This document shows, one piece after another, positions 17,015-25,315 of a stretch of 43,151 bases of DNA (position 1 is its first letter; each line of letters starts with the position of its first letter). Location: the NCBI GenBank assembly GCA_036510655.1, contig DATCDQ010000111.1:1-43151 (forward strand), in the 5' to 3' direction. The notes under the pieces were generated by a model. That model worked only from the letters and a program-made list of their open reading frames with translations. It ran no database searches and was not told where the DNA came from. Origin of the DNA: Rathayibacter_A sp036510655 (lineage in GTDB: Bacteria; Actinomycetota; Actinomycetes; Actinomycetales; Microbacteriaceae). The translations under genes and the position numbers were made by a program.

Positions 17015-17250
17015 TCTTCTCCTGGCAGCTTGACGCTCTGCACGAGGACGCCGCCCGCCGTTTCCGGCAAGCGTCGCGGTACCACCCCGCTTGCCGTGCT
17101 GCGTGTCTGGTGACACCGCACGACCGCTTCTTCATTGGCTGTGACGGGCCAGCCCCGTTCGGTTCTACTGCGCGGACGCCCGATCGAACTAGGCACCGTG
17201 GTTCTTCCGAAGACTCCCCGGTGATGGCCGGATCACAGTCGCTAGCCAAA
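17015..17250 (-). promoter_or_regulatory. T-box riboswitch of ileS (translational type)
   Basis: The leader carries the T-box consensus GGGTGGTACCGCG on the minus strand (complement of 17075-17087). It lies in a stem GGCAAGC/GCTTGCC (17089-17095 with 17066-17072) that matches the tRNA-binding antisequestrator. A competing stem, GACGCT (17070-17075) with AGCGTC (17032-17037), shares bases with it and closes just upstream of the AGGAGA ribosome-binding site (about 17018-17023). A short stem I, GTGAT/ATCAC (17221-17236), holds an ATC triplet, the Ile codon, as the likely specifier. No intrinsic terminator is present, so control should be on translation, as in mycobacterial ileS T-boxes. Uncharged tRNA-Ile would then turn translation on. 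Confidence 0.88.
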
Positions 17251-17256
17251 AGTCTA
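17251..17256 (-). promoter_or_regulatory. Candidate -10 box of the ileS operon
   Basis: TAGACT on the minus strand, 15 nt before the first T-box stem, which would start the transcript right at the riboswitch. A clear -35 box is not visible. Confidence 0.45.
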
Positions 17257-17310
17257 CCCATTCGGCGGCACCCGCGTGTGCCGTGTGTACCGCTAGGGTG
17301 CGCGCCCAGG

Positions 17311-17949
17311 TCAGGCGAAGCCGCGACAGATCGGCGTGATCGCCTCGGCGACGTAGTCGCACAGCGGATGCCGACCCGTGCCGGCGCGCGCCCAGCCGTC
17401 TGCTGCCGCCGCGAGCGCCGCGACCACCGCGAACGCGATGACGCGGGCGCGAAGCGCGGCATCCGTCCCGAGCCGGTCGAACAAGAACCGCTCGACGTCG
17501 CCGGCTATGCGCAGAAAGCGGGGTAGGCCCGACGTGATCAGCTCTGCGTGAGTGCCCATCACGTCGTACTGGGTGACGGCCAGGGGAAGGCGATCTGGCC
17601 CGAAGCGGGTCGATGCGCCGACCAGCGCGGCACGCACGGCGTCCAGTGGTGCAGTCGCGGCTGGAACTTCCGCGAATTCGTCGGGCAGCGAGTCGATCGC
17701 CTCATCGACACTCGCCCACAGCACGTCGCTCTTCGCCTGAAAGTAGTTGAAGAACGTGTTGCGGCTCACGCCGGCCCGCTGGGTGATCTGCTCGATCGTG
17801 GTGCCGTCATAGGTGTTTTCGAGGAACAACTCGCTTGCAGCTTCTTCGAGGATGCCGCGGGAGGACGCACGCTTGCGCCCAGCTCGGACGCCTTCTTCTG
17901 GACGCACACGTTCTTGACTCACTCGTTCTTGACGCACCGTGTCCCTCAC
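17311..17949 (-). CDS. TetR/AcrR-family transcriptional regulator
   Basis: This 212-residue protein has the TetR DNA-binding domain at about 28-75: ILEEAASELFLENTYDGTTIEQITQRAGVSRNTFFNYFQAKSDVL in two parts, with the GVSRNTFFNYF recognition helix intact. The C-terminal ligand domain is not specific enough to name a ligand. It is transcribed away from the MHS transporter gene, with 97 bp between the starts, and most likely represses it. The GTG start at 17949 is the furthest upstream; a later start is possible because residues 5-19 are an odd 15-bp repeat (VRQER/VSQER/VRPEE, 17893-17937) outside the conserved domain. Confidence 0.88.
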   Translation of the reverse strand: MRDTVRQERVSQERVRPEEGVRAGRKRASSRGILEEAASELFLENTYDGTTIEQITQRAGVSRNTFFNYFQAKSDVLWASVDEAIDSLPDEFAEVPAATAPLDAVRAALVGASTRFGPDRLPLAVTQYDVMGTHAELITSGLPRFLRIAGDVERFLFDRLGTDAALRARVIAFAVVAALAAAADGWARAGTGRHPLCDYVAEAITPICRGFA

Positions 17950-17959
17950 GCTCTATTAT
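17929..17959 (+). promoter_or_regulatory. Candidate promoter of the MHS transporter gene
   Basis: TTGACG (17929-17934) and TATTAT (17954-17959) are spaced by 19 bp. The -35 box lies within the start of tetR, in one of its 15-bp repeats, and a second TTGAC copy stands 15 bp upstream in the neighbouring repeat. Confidence 0.45.
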
Positions 17960-17967
17960 TGGTCTCA

Positions 17968-17981
17968 GTACAACAATGTAC
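17968..17981. promoter_or_regulatory. Candidate TetR operator
   Basis: GTACA-ACAA-TGTAC is a perfect dyad with 5-bp arms, about 3 nt downstream of the predicted transcription start of the transporter gene and between the two divergent genes. This is a typical repressor-site position. Confidence 0.5.
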
Positions 17982-18046
17982 CTGCCGTCGACGCCGCGCT
18001 CATCCCGGCCGTCGCAGCCCACCCTTTCACAGCCTTGCGAGGTTTC

Positions 18047-19420
18047 ATGTCTTCTCCCCTGCCCGACACCGCCGTAGCGCTGCCTGCGCGCAAAGCCACT
18101 CGCGTCGCGCTCGCCTCGTTCGTGGGTACCTCGCTCGAGTCATACGACTTCTACGTTTTCGCCTACTTCAGCGCCATCTTCAGCGCCCAATTGTTCTTCC
18201 CGGAGCAGGACAGAGTGGCCGGCACGATCTCGGCTTTCCTCGTGCTCGCCACGAGCTATCTGGTTCGACCGATCGGTGCGATCATCTTCGGCCACCTCGG
18301 TGACCGGATCGGCCGCAAACGCACGCTGCTGCTCACCATCTCGATCATGGGTGTCTCGACCGGTGTGATCGGCCTGCTCCCGAGCTACGCGACGATCGGA
18401 CTGGCGGCGCCCTTCTTGCTCACGCTGCTGCGCGTCATCCAGGGTCTGTCCCTCGGCGGCGAGTGGGGCGGCTCCATCCTCGTCGCGGTGGAGCACGCGT
18501 CGCCGAAGCGTCGCGGGTTCTACGCCGCTCTGCCCCAACTGGGCTCCCCTGTCGGCACGATCATCACCGGCGCACTGTTCCTCATTCTGAGCGTCACGCT
18601 CAACCCCGCGGACATGCTCGCCTGGGGCTGGCGACTGCCGTTCCTGCTCGCGTTCCCGCTTCTGGCCGTCTCGCTCTACCTGCGTCTGACCATCGATGAG
18701 ACGCCGGTCTTCGAACACCTCGTCGACACGAAGCAGCGCACCAAGTCCCCCGTTCTCGAGGTGTTCCGTCGCCAGCCCGGCACCCTGCTGCTCGCGGTCG
18801 GCGCGGCGATGCTCGGCATCGGTTCGTACTCGCTGATGAACACATACACGATCAGCTACGGCGTGACGATCCTCAAGTTCTCGTATCAAGACCTGTTCAC
18901 CGCAACGCTGATCGGCAGCCTTCTCCAACTGATCACGATTCCGCTGTTCGGGCTCCTCGCCACGAGGATCGGATCGGCGCGCGTGGTGTGGATCGGGGCG
19001 CTCGGCACGCTCCTCATCGCGTTCCCGATGTACTACCTGCTGCAGTTCGCAACGTTCCCGATCCTGGTCGGCACCATGATCGTGGGCGGCATCCTGCCCA
19101 CCCTCAGCTGGGCCGGACTCGGCGGATTGATGGCGGATGTCTTCGGCAGCTCGATCCGCTACAGCGCGCTGTCGATCGCATACGGTATTGCCGCCGCACT
19201 GTCCGGCTTGATTCCGCTGGCAACCGCCGGCCTCGCGGCTGCGACGAATGCCGCATGGTGGCACCCCGGAATCGTGCTGGCGCTACTGTCGGTGATCACG
19301 CTGGTCTGCGCTCTGATCGCCGTGCCACTGACGCGCCGCCGCGCGGAAGCCGCCGCAGATGAGGAAGCTGCACTTGCAGAACTCGCGGAGCAGCTCGATG
19401 AGACACCGGCATCCGCCTGA
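18047..19420 (+). CDS. MFS transporter, metabolite:H+ symporter (MHS) family
   Basis: This 457-residue protein has about twelve transmembrane segments. It shows the MHS signature: FVGTSLESYDFYVF at the start of helix 1, then FGHLGDRIGRKRTL between helices 2 and 3 and LLRVIQGLSLGGEWGG in helix 4. Family members import small acids or zwitterions such as citrate, shikimate, ketoglutarate, proline or betaine by proton symport; the substrate here cannot be told. The start at 18047 has GAGG 6 nt upstream and gives a normal cytoplasmic N-terminus. The tail is Glu/Ala-rich. The divergent TetR gene is its likely regulator. Confidence 0.93.
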   Translation: MSSPLPDTAVALPARKATRVALASFVGTSLESYDFYVFAYFSAIFSAQLFFPEQDRVAGTISAFLVLATSYLVRPIGAIIFGHLGDRIGRKRTLLLTISIMGVSTGVIGLLPSYATIGLAAPFLLTLLRVIQGLSLGGEWGGSILVAVEHASPKRRGFYAALPQLGSPVGTIITGALFLILSVTLNPADMLAWGWRLPFLLAFPLLAVSLYLRLTIDETPVFEHLVDTKQRTKSPVLEVFRRQPGTLLLAVGAAMLGIGSYSLMNTYTISYGVTILKFSYQDLFTATLIGSLLQLITIPLFGLLATRIGSARVVWIGALGTLLIAFPMYYLLQFATFPILVGTMIVGGILPTLSWAGLGGLMADVFGSSIRYSALSIAYGIAAALSGLIPLATAGLAAATNAAWWHPGIVLALLSVITLVCALIAVPLTRRRAEAAADEEAALAELAEQLDETPASA

Positions 19421-19543
19421 ATGCCGCGCTGTCACCGCGTTCAGCGCAGAATCTGCACAGCCGGGGTTCTGTAGCATGGGAGGACACCCCACACTGAGGC
19501 ATCCTTGACGCGATGCCGCCTATAGCGAGAGCCGGACGCCTCC

Positions 19544-22216
19544 ATGAACGACGCACAGAACCCCGCAGCCGCACTGCCCTCGGCGTTCGGATCGGGAGTC
19601 CCGGACAAGCCGGTACTCGAGGGACTCGAGGCCAAGTGGGGTTCGCTCTGGCAGAACAACAGCACCTACCAGTTCGACCGCTCAGCGGCGCTTGCTGCAA
19701 CAGACCGCAGCGCGATCTATTCGATCGACACGCCGCCGCCCACCGCATCCGGTTCGCTGCACATCGGGCATGTCTTCAGTTACACGCACACCGACCTGAT
19801 CGCGCGCTATCAGCGCATGCGCGGAAAGAACGTCTTCTACCCGATGGGCTGGGACGACAACGGCCTGCCGACCGAGCGCCGTGTGCAGAACTATTACGGC
19901 GTCCGCTGCGATCCGTCATTGCCCTATGACACCGACTTCGTGCCGCCGTTCGAAGGCGGCGATAACAAGAGCACAAAGGCGGCCGACCAGAAACCCATCT
20001 CACGGCGCAACTTCATCGAACTCTGCGAGCGGTTGACGATCGAAGACGAAAAGCAGTTCGAGGCGGTCTGGCGCGCACTCGGCCTCTCTGTCGATTGGAG
20101 CCAGACGTACCGCACGATCGGGCACGAGGCACTGCTGGCCTCTCAGCTCGGTTTCCTGCGGAACATCGAGCGCGGTGAGGCCTATCAGGCCATGGCGCCG
20201 ACGCTCTGGGACATTACTTTCCGCACAGCCGTCGCGCAGGCCGAGCTTGAGGACAGGGATCAACCCGGCACCTACCACCGAGTCGCTTTCCACGGCGAAA
20301 ACGGCCCGGTCTACATCGAGACGACCCGCCCGGAGCTGCTGCCGGCGTGTGTTGGGCTGGTCGCACATCCGGACGACGAGCGCTACCAGGCGCTCTTCGG
20401 CTCGACCGTGCGCACTCCCCTGTTCGACGTCGAGGTCCCCGTGCTCGCGCACCACCTCGCACAGCAGGACAAGGGAAGCGGCATCGCGATGATCTGCACG
20501 TTCGGTGACATCACCGACGTGGTGTGGTGGCGGGAGCTGGACCTGCCGAACCGCGCGATCATCGGGTTCGACGGTCGCATTCTGGCCGATCCGCCTGAGG
20601 CGATCACCTCGGAGGCCGGTCGCGCCGCGTACGCACAACTCGCCGGCAAGACCGTGTTCTCGGCCAAGCAGTCCGTCGTCGAGTTGCTGCGCCAGTCGGG
20701 TGACCTGATCGGAGAGCCGTGGCCCATTACGCACCCGGTGAAGTTCTTCGAGAAGGGCGACAAGCCTCTCGAAATCGTCTCGACCCGGCAGTGGTACGTC
20801 AAGAACGGTGCGCGCGACGAAGCACTCAAGGCCCGCCTGCTCGAGCTCGGCGCTCAACTGAGCTGGCACCCCGACTTCATGCGCGTGCGCTACGAGAACT
20901 GGGTCGGCGGGCTCTCCGGAGACTGGCTAATTTCCCGCCAGCGCTTCTTCGGCGTTCCGCTGCCGGTCTGGTATCCGCTCGACGCCGACGGCAACACGGT
21001 CTTCGACGAGCCGATCCTGCCGACGCGCGACCTGCTGCCGGTCGACCCTTCATCGGATGCCGCACCGGGCTTCCAGGAAAGCCAGCGCGGTCAGGCCGGC
21101 GGTTTCGTCGGTGAGGTCGATGTGATGGACACCTGGATGACCTCCTCGCTCACCCCGCAGTTGGCAGGCGGCTGGGAGCGCGACAGTGCATTGTTCGACG
21201 CGGTGTTCCCATTCGACCTGCGCCCGCAGGGACAGGACATCATCCGCACCTGGCTGTTCTCAACAATGTTGCGCTCGCAACTCGAGCACGGCGTGGCGCC
21301 GTGGGCGCACGCTGCACTGTCCGGCTTCATCGTCGATCCCGACCGCAAGAAGATGTCCAAGTCGAAGGGAAACGTGATTACACCGGCGGACATCCTCGAG
21401 AAGCACGGCTCAGACGCGGTGCGGTATTGGGCCGCCACCAGCCGGCTCGGCACCGATTCCGCTTTCGACCCGCAGAACCCGACGCAGATCAAGATCGGCC
21501 GCAGGCTCGCCATCAAGATCTTGAACGCCGCGAAGTTCATCCTCGCCTTCCCGGACACACCGGGTTCTCGGGTGAGTGCTGCGGTCGACGTCAGCATGCT
21601 GAACACACTTGACACGGTGGTGGCCGAGGCCACTGCCGCATTCGAAAACTACGACCACGCACGCGCGCTCGAAGTGACAGAGACCTTCTTCTGGACCTTC
21701 TGCGACGACTACCTCGAACTGGTCAAGGAGCGCGCCTACGGCCAAGAGTCCGCCGGCTCCGCTGCGTCAGCGGCACAACAGTCTGCTGTGGCGGCCCTTC
21801 GCGAAGCGTTGTCGACACTGCTTCGGCTGTTCGCGCCCGCACTGCCGTTCGCAACAGCAGAGGCCTGGTCGTGGTTCAACGACGGCTCGGTGCACCACGC
21901 GCCGTGGCCGGAGCCCGGCCACGAACGCACCTCAGGAGGAGAGCGCGAAGCTGGTGAAGCAGCATCCGCGCCAGCTGACGTGCTGAGGCTGGCCAGTGCT
22001 GCGCTGACCGGAATCCGCCGAGCCAAGACGGATGCCAAGGTCTCACAGAAGACACCGGTTGCGTCGGCGACACTGACCGGCGATGAGGCCCAGCTGACCG
22101 GCCTGCGGCTGGTGTCCGACGATCTCAGGGCCGTCGGTCGCATCGCCCGGCTGTCCTTCGTACCGGGCGAGACGCTGGCCGTCAGCGACGTCGTCTTGGA
22201 GCACGTCGAAGCGTAA
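19544..22216 (+). CDS. valS: Valyl-tRNA synthetase
   Basis: This class I synthetase charges tRNA-Val and edits threonine. The 890-residue product has SGSLHIGHVFSYTHTD (HIGH at 73-76), MGWDDNGLPTERRVQNYYGV, the editing domain, VDVMDTWMTSSLTPQ and KMSKSKGN from 603. A C-terminal Ala/Glu-rich segment follows the anticodon-binding domain. The start at 19544 is set by homology; upstream there is only a poor ribosome-binding site. It stands alone on the plus strand. The 123-bp leader shows no T-box consensus, in contrast to ileS. Confidence 0.98.
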   Translation: MNDAQNPAAALPSAFGSGVPDKPVLEGLEAKWGSLWQNNSTYQFDRSAALAATDRSAIYSIDTPPPTASGSLHIGHVFSYTHTDLIARYQRMRGKNVFYPMGWDDNGLPTERRVQNYYGVRCDPSLPYDTDFVPPFEGGDNKSTKAADQKPISRRNFIELCERLTIEDEKQFEAVWRALGLSVDWSQTYRTIGHEALLASQLGFLRNIERGEAYQAMAPTLWDITFRTAVAQAELEDRDQPGTYHRVAFHGENGPVYIETTRPELLPACVGLVAHPDDERYQALFGSTVRTPLFDVEVPVLAHHLAQQDKGSGIAMICTFGDITDVVWWRELDLPNRAIIGFDGRILADPPEAITSEAGRAAYAQLAGKTVFSAKQSVVELLRQSGDLIGEPWPITHPVKFFEKGDKPLEIVSTRQWYVKNGARDEALKARLLELGAQLSWHPDFMRVRYENWVGGLSGDWLISRQRFFGVPLPVWYPLDADGNTVFDEPILPTRDLLPVDPSSDAAPGFQESQRGQAGGFVGEVDVMDTWMTSSLTPQLAGGWERDSALFDAVFPFDLRPQGQDIIRTWLFSTMLRSQLEHGVAPWAHAALSGFIVDPDRKKMSKSKGNVITPADILEKHGSDAVRYWAATSRLGTDSAFDPQNPTQIKIGRRLAIKILNAAKFILAFPDTPGSRVSAAVDVSMLNTLDTVVAEATAAFENYDHARALEVTETFFWTFCDDYLELVKERAYGQESAGSAASAAQQSAVAALREALSTLLRLFAPALPFATAEAWSWFNDGSVHHAPWPEPGHERTSGGEREAGEAASAPADVLRLASAALTGIRRAKTDAKVSQKTPVASATLTGDEAQLTGLRLVSDDLRAVGRIARLSFVPGETLAVSDVVLEHVEA

Positions 22217-22370
22217 TCGGCCCTGACGCGCGGCCGGTCGGGTGCCGACGGGCTGTGCGACGGGCATGGTTCGCGCCGTGTCTGTCTTTCCGCGCATTGC
22301 GCTGGCGCGGTATGGTCATTGAGCACCACAATAATGAGCCTTCCGCGGGGGCGGGCTGAAGGAGACGGTG

Positions 22371-22820
22371 ATGTCGATCACGATACGTACACCAAGTGAC
22401 GGTGATTTTTTCGACTGGCTCGGCCTGTATGAGGAGTACGCGCAGTTCTACGAGGAACCGCTGACCGACCAGCGTGCATTGCAGTTGTGGAGTTGGCTAA
22501 CGGATGCTTCGCACGAGGAGAACGGGCTCGTCGCCGTCGACGACGGCTCACTGGTCGGCCTGGTGCACTTCCGCGAGTTCACTCGCCCGCTGGAAGCCGA
22601 TCAAGGCAGCTACATCGACGATCTGTTCGTGAAAGACGACGCGCGTCACACCGGCGTTGGCCGCGCACTCATCGACGCCGTCAGCGATCGCGCCCGCGCG
22701 GCAGGGCACGGCGTCGTGCAATGGATCACGGCCGCGGACAACGCCGAGGCGCAGCGCCTCTACGACGATGTCGCCACGCGCACCCCCTGGGTGACCTACG
22801 AAATAGACCTCGCGAAGTAA
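22371..22820 (+). CDS. GNAT-family N-acetyltransferase
   Basis: This 149-residue protein is a GNAT enzyme, which transfers acetyl from acetyl-CoA to an amine of unknown identity. The acetyl-CoA loop is DDARHTGVGRALIDAV (R-x-x-G-x-G type), preceded by YIDDLFVKDD and followed by VQWITAADNAEAQRLYDDV, all standard. GAAGGAG lies 6 nt before the ATG at 22371; a GTG at 22368 is too close to it. It may share a transcript with the next small gene, 13 nt downstream. Confidence 0.92.
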   Translation: MSITIRTPSDGDFFDWLGLYEEYAQFYEEPLTDQRALQLWSWLTDASHEENGLVAVDDGSLVGLVHFREFTRPLEADQGSYIDDLFVKDDARHTGVGRALIDAVSDRARAAGHGVVQWITAADNAEAQRLYDDVATRTPWVTYEIDLAK

Positions 22821-22833
22821 TAGGCCTCAGACG

Positions 22834-23103
22834 ATGCAACTCGGCACCCGGTGGGCCGTCGGAACACCGCCGCCGGAAAATCTTCCCGAGGTCGTGCGGT
22901 ATGCCGTCGCCGCTGTCGAAGAGGAACTTGACGCACTCGACGCCGCCACCGACACCTGGCGCTGGACACTGACCTGGCTCGAGAACAATCCTGAGATCGA
23001 GCTCGACGACGGCACGCGCATCCAGTACAACCGCGCTGAGGACTCCGCAACGATCACTCAGCCCGCTGAGGGGTTGCCCGACGCGTTCGATGAAGAGGAG
23101 TAG
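22834..23103 (+). CDS. Small conserved acidic protein, function unknown
   Basis: This 89-residue protein opens with MQLGTRWAVGTPPPENLPE. It has a central helical stretch (VVRYAVAAVEEELDALDAAT), a WRWTLTWLENNPEIELDDG segment and an acidic tail DAFDEEE. It resembles a small conserved protein I associate with Microbacteriaceae, but I cannot name a family. It has no good ribosome-binding site and follows the GNAT gene by 13 nt. Its last 46 bp overlap the 3' end of the MFS gene on the other strand. Confidence 0.78.
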   Translation: MQLGTRWAVGTPPPENLPEVVRYAVAAVEEELDALDAATDTWRWTLTWLENNPEIELDDGTRIQYNRAEDSATITQPAEGLPDAFDEEE

Positions 23104-24395
23104 TCGGCCGTTCGCCGATCGATCGAAAGCAGCAGCCTCGTCCCGAGCAGCACGACGATGACTATCCCGACCCCGCCGATCAGGAACGGTAACCTCAGAT
23201 CCAGCCGCGCCACGAAACCGCCGAGGATCGTGCCCACCGGGATGATACCCCACGTGAGACTGCGAATGAAGCCGATCGTGCGCCCGAGCATTACATGCGG
23301 GATCAGCTGCTGTCGCAGCGCACTCCACGGCACATTCCACACCGAGATTGCGTAAGCGCTGATCGCCCACGAAGTGATCGCAACAGGCAACGTGGGCACA
23401 AGGCCGACGAGGCCAAGACCGACGCCACCGAGCGCAGTCGCCGTCCACATCACCTTCCCCCTGCCGAACCGGACCACCAACCGACTTGCCGTCAGCGCTC
23501 CGAGCAGTGCGCCGACGCCGATCCCGGCCAGTGCGAAGCCGAGCAACCCAGGAGGCACCGCCATCGTGTCGAGCAGGTACAGAATCTCGGATGCCTGACC
23601 AAATGCCAGCAGGCCACCGGCCAGCGTCGTGAACACCAGCAGTCCGCGCAACAGCCGATGCTGCCACAGAAATGACAGCGACTCGCGCGCTTCATGCGCA
23701 AGTCGCCGGATGCCGCGCCGCGGCGGGGCTGTCGCATCCGCTGCGGTCGCGTCCGCTGCGGTTGCGTCCGCGGCTGCGGCAGCACGCGCGACGGACACGG
23801 GCAGGAACAGAACAAGCAGCGCGCTCACCGCGAATCCGCCGGCGGTGGACCAGATCGGCACCGCAATCGCAAGCGCGAACAGCACGCCGGACAACGGCGT
23901 CCCGACGAACGTGTCGACAACAAGCTGTGCGGCCTGGATCCGGCCATTGGCCGGCTCGAGCTGCGACACGCGCACCGTGCTCGGCAGCACCGCATTCGTC
24001 GCCGTGTCGAACACCGTCTCACCCATACCCCAGATCAGGATGCAGGCGTAAAGCAGCCAGATGGTCAGTACACCGGTCGTGATCGCAACCGCCACCGCAA
24101 GCGCCATCGCCACCCGCAGTCCGTTGGCCACGGCCATCGCGCGGCGTCGGTCGACGCGGTCGATCAGCAGGCCAGCGGGCAGACCGAACAGCAGCCACGG
24201 CAGGAACGCCACCGCCGTGACGGCAGAGATCAGCAACGGATCCTTGGTGAGGGTGGTTGCAATCAGCGGGATCGCCGTGCGCCCGATACCGTCTGCGAGA
24301 TTGCTGGCGATCGCCGCAGCCCAGAGCCGCCCGAACGCCGGCCCAAGGCCGCGATCGGCCGGGGAGACGGGTGCGGGTGCGGAATCCGCGTTCAC
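23058..24395 (-). CDS. MFS exporter (EntS/MFS_3-like)
   Basis: This 445-residue protein has about twelve transmembrane segments and the layout of EntS/MFS_3-type exporters. Visible blocks are FGRLWAAAIASNLADGIGRTAIPLIA, split around helix 1, and LPWLLFGLPAGLLIDRVDRR after helix 2. A cytoplasmic loop in the middle carries an (ADATA)3 repeat made of three 15-bp units (23731-23775). Export of a drug or small metabolite is the likely role. The GTG start lies 23 nt after the small gene upstream, so the regulator, the small protein and this exporter form one transcript. Induction by the compound it exports is the usual logic of such operons. Confidence 0.9.
   Translation of the reverse strand: MNADSAPAPVSPADRGLGPAFGRLWAAAIASNLADGIGRTAIPLIATTLTKDPLLISAVTAVAFLPWLLFGLPAGLLIDRVDRRRAMAVANGLRVAMALAVAVAITTGVLTIWLLYACILIWGMGETVFDTATNAVLPSTVRVSQLEPANGRIQAAQLVVDTFVGTPLSGVLFALAIAVPIWSTAGGFAVSALLVLFLPVSVARAAAAADATAADATAADATAPPRRGIRRLAHEARESLSFLWQHRLLRGLLVFTTLAGGLLAFGQASEILYLLDTMAVPPGLLGFALAGIGVGALLGALTASRLVVRFGRGKVMWTATALGGVGLGLVGLVPTLPVAITSWAISAYAISVWNVPWSALRQQLIPHVMLGRTIGFIRSLTWGIIPVGTILGGFVARLDLRLPFLIGGVGIVIVVLLGTRLLLSIDRRTADYSSSSNASGNPSAG
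23731..23775. repeat. 15-bp in-frame tandem repeat in the MFS gene
   Basis: Three adjacent 15-bp units (GTCGCATCCGCTGCG and two variants) code for ADATA repeated three times in a predicted cytoplasmic loop. Confidence 0.85.
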
Positions 24396-24418
24396 TCTTC
24401 GTCGCCTCGCGGATGCGG

Positions 24419-24634
24419 TCAGGGCAGCAGGCGCTGCTGCGTGAGCGCGGATGCCGTGCGCACGCGCTCAGCGTAGTCGGCGCGAACGCGGTCCGCAGCG
24501 TCGAATTCGCGACTCCGAAGTGCGCGGCGGCGGCCCCACGCGATCAGTGTCGTGCCGAGGCGAATTGCGGCCCGGTCGATGACCGGCAGCTCGCGACGCT
24601 CGATGGCCGCCGTGTGCATGATGACAGTGCTCAT
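24419..24634 (-). CDS. Small basic protein between regulator and MFS exporter
   Basis: This 71-residue protein is rich in Arg and Ala (RRELPVIDRAAIRLGTTL, then WGRRRALRSREFDAADRVRADYAERVR) and is probably helical and cytoplasmic. I do not recognise it. Its ATG overlaps the stop of the ArsR-type gene (ATGA), which makes it very likely to be translated. Similar short proteins are found beside regulators and transporters in actinobacteria, where they might modulate one or the other; that is inference. Confidence 0.7.
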   Translation of the reverse strand: MSTVIMHTAAIERRELPVIDRAAIRLGTTLIAWGRRRALRSREFDAADRVRADYAERVRTASALTQQRLLP

Positions 24635-25314
24635 GACGGAGTCTCCTCACCATCGATCAGGGGGAATGCATTGAAGTGGATCTGGACCGGGCGAGAGCCG
24701 GGGGCTGTGCTATCGCGATAGCGACGCACGGCTTCGTCGATGACGGCGGTCACCTTCGTGGTCAACTCGATCAGTTGCTCCACCGTCAACCGCAGGTTTG
24801 CAACGCTGACCTCGCCGCTCTCGACCCAGCGCGGATCCAGAACGTCGATCCCATGCGAAAGATAGTCGGAGAGTGCACTCTCGCTGTTTTGTTGCCACTG
24901 ACGTTGCACCAGGTCCGCCGCCGTGCGACCCGCGATCGATGTGGAAAACTGTGTCGGCTCCAAATTGATGCCGCCCGGCCTTCGCTCCCACCAACGCTCT
25001 CGTTTAGTCCCTCGGCCGGGTACTTCCTGAACAAAGTCGGCATTCGCCAACTGGCGCAGGTGATAACTCGTGGCGCCGCTCGACTCGCCGAACCGCTCAG
25101 CCAACCCTGTCGCCGTATCCGGCCCGTACTTGGAGAGCGCGTCCATCAACTGAACCCGAAGCGGATGCGCCAGGACCTTCAGGGATGCCAGATCAAGCAT
25201 TCGACTATTGCGGCCTGTAACCGCCGCCGGTTGCGCTGTCGTGTCTTTGGCTGTCTCGGTCTGGACTGTCTCAGTTTGGGTGGGTGCTTGGTCCTCGCCG
25301 CCATTGATTGCCAT
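24631..25314 (-). CDS. ArsR-type winged-helix transcriptional regulator
   Basis: This 227-residue protein has a winged-helix domain at about 40-110: LASLKVLAHPLRVQLMDAL, then the recognition helix in ESSGATSYHLRQLANADFV and the wing GRGTKRERWWE. A helical C-terminal domain of unknown ligand specificity follows, longer than in the small metal sensors, and there is no obvious cysteine metal site. It resembles the HTH_20/ArsR proteins that control exporters. The start at 25314 stands 6 nt after a TATCTT box, so the mRNA appears leaderless. The promoter lies within a 14-bp repeat array, presumably its own operators. It heads an operon with the small protein and MFS exporter. Confidence 0.9.
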   Translation of the reverse strand: MAINGGEDQAPTQTETVQTETAKDTTAQPAAVTGRNSRMLDLASLKVLAHPLRVQLMDALSKYGPDTATGLAERFGESSGATSYHLRQLANADFVQEVPGRGTKRERWWERRPGGINLEPTQFSTSIAGRTAADLVQRQWQQNSESALSDYLSHGIDVLDPRWVESGEVSVANLRLTVEQLIELTTKVTAVIDEAVRRYRDSTAPGSRPVQIHFNAFPLIDGEETPS

Positions 25315-25315
25315 A

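Noticed and set aside
18140..19264. 374-residue minus-strand frame opposite the MHS transporter
   Set aside because: Composition shadow (Gln/Arg/Asp-rich) of a well-supported membrane protein gene.
19421..19543. T-box before valS
   Set aside because: The GGGTGG-ACCGCG consensus is absent and no large leader structure is seen.
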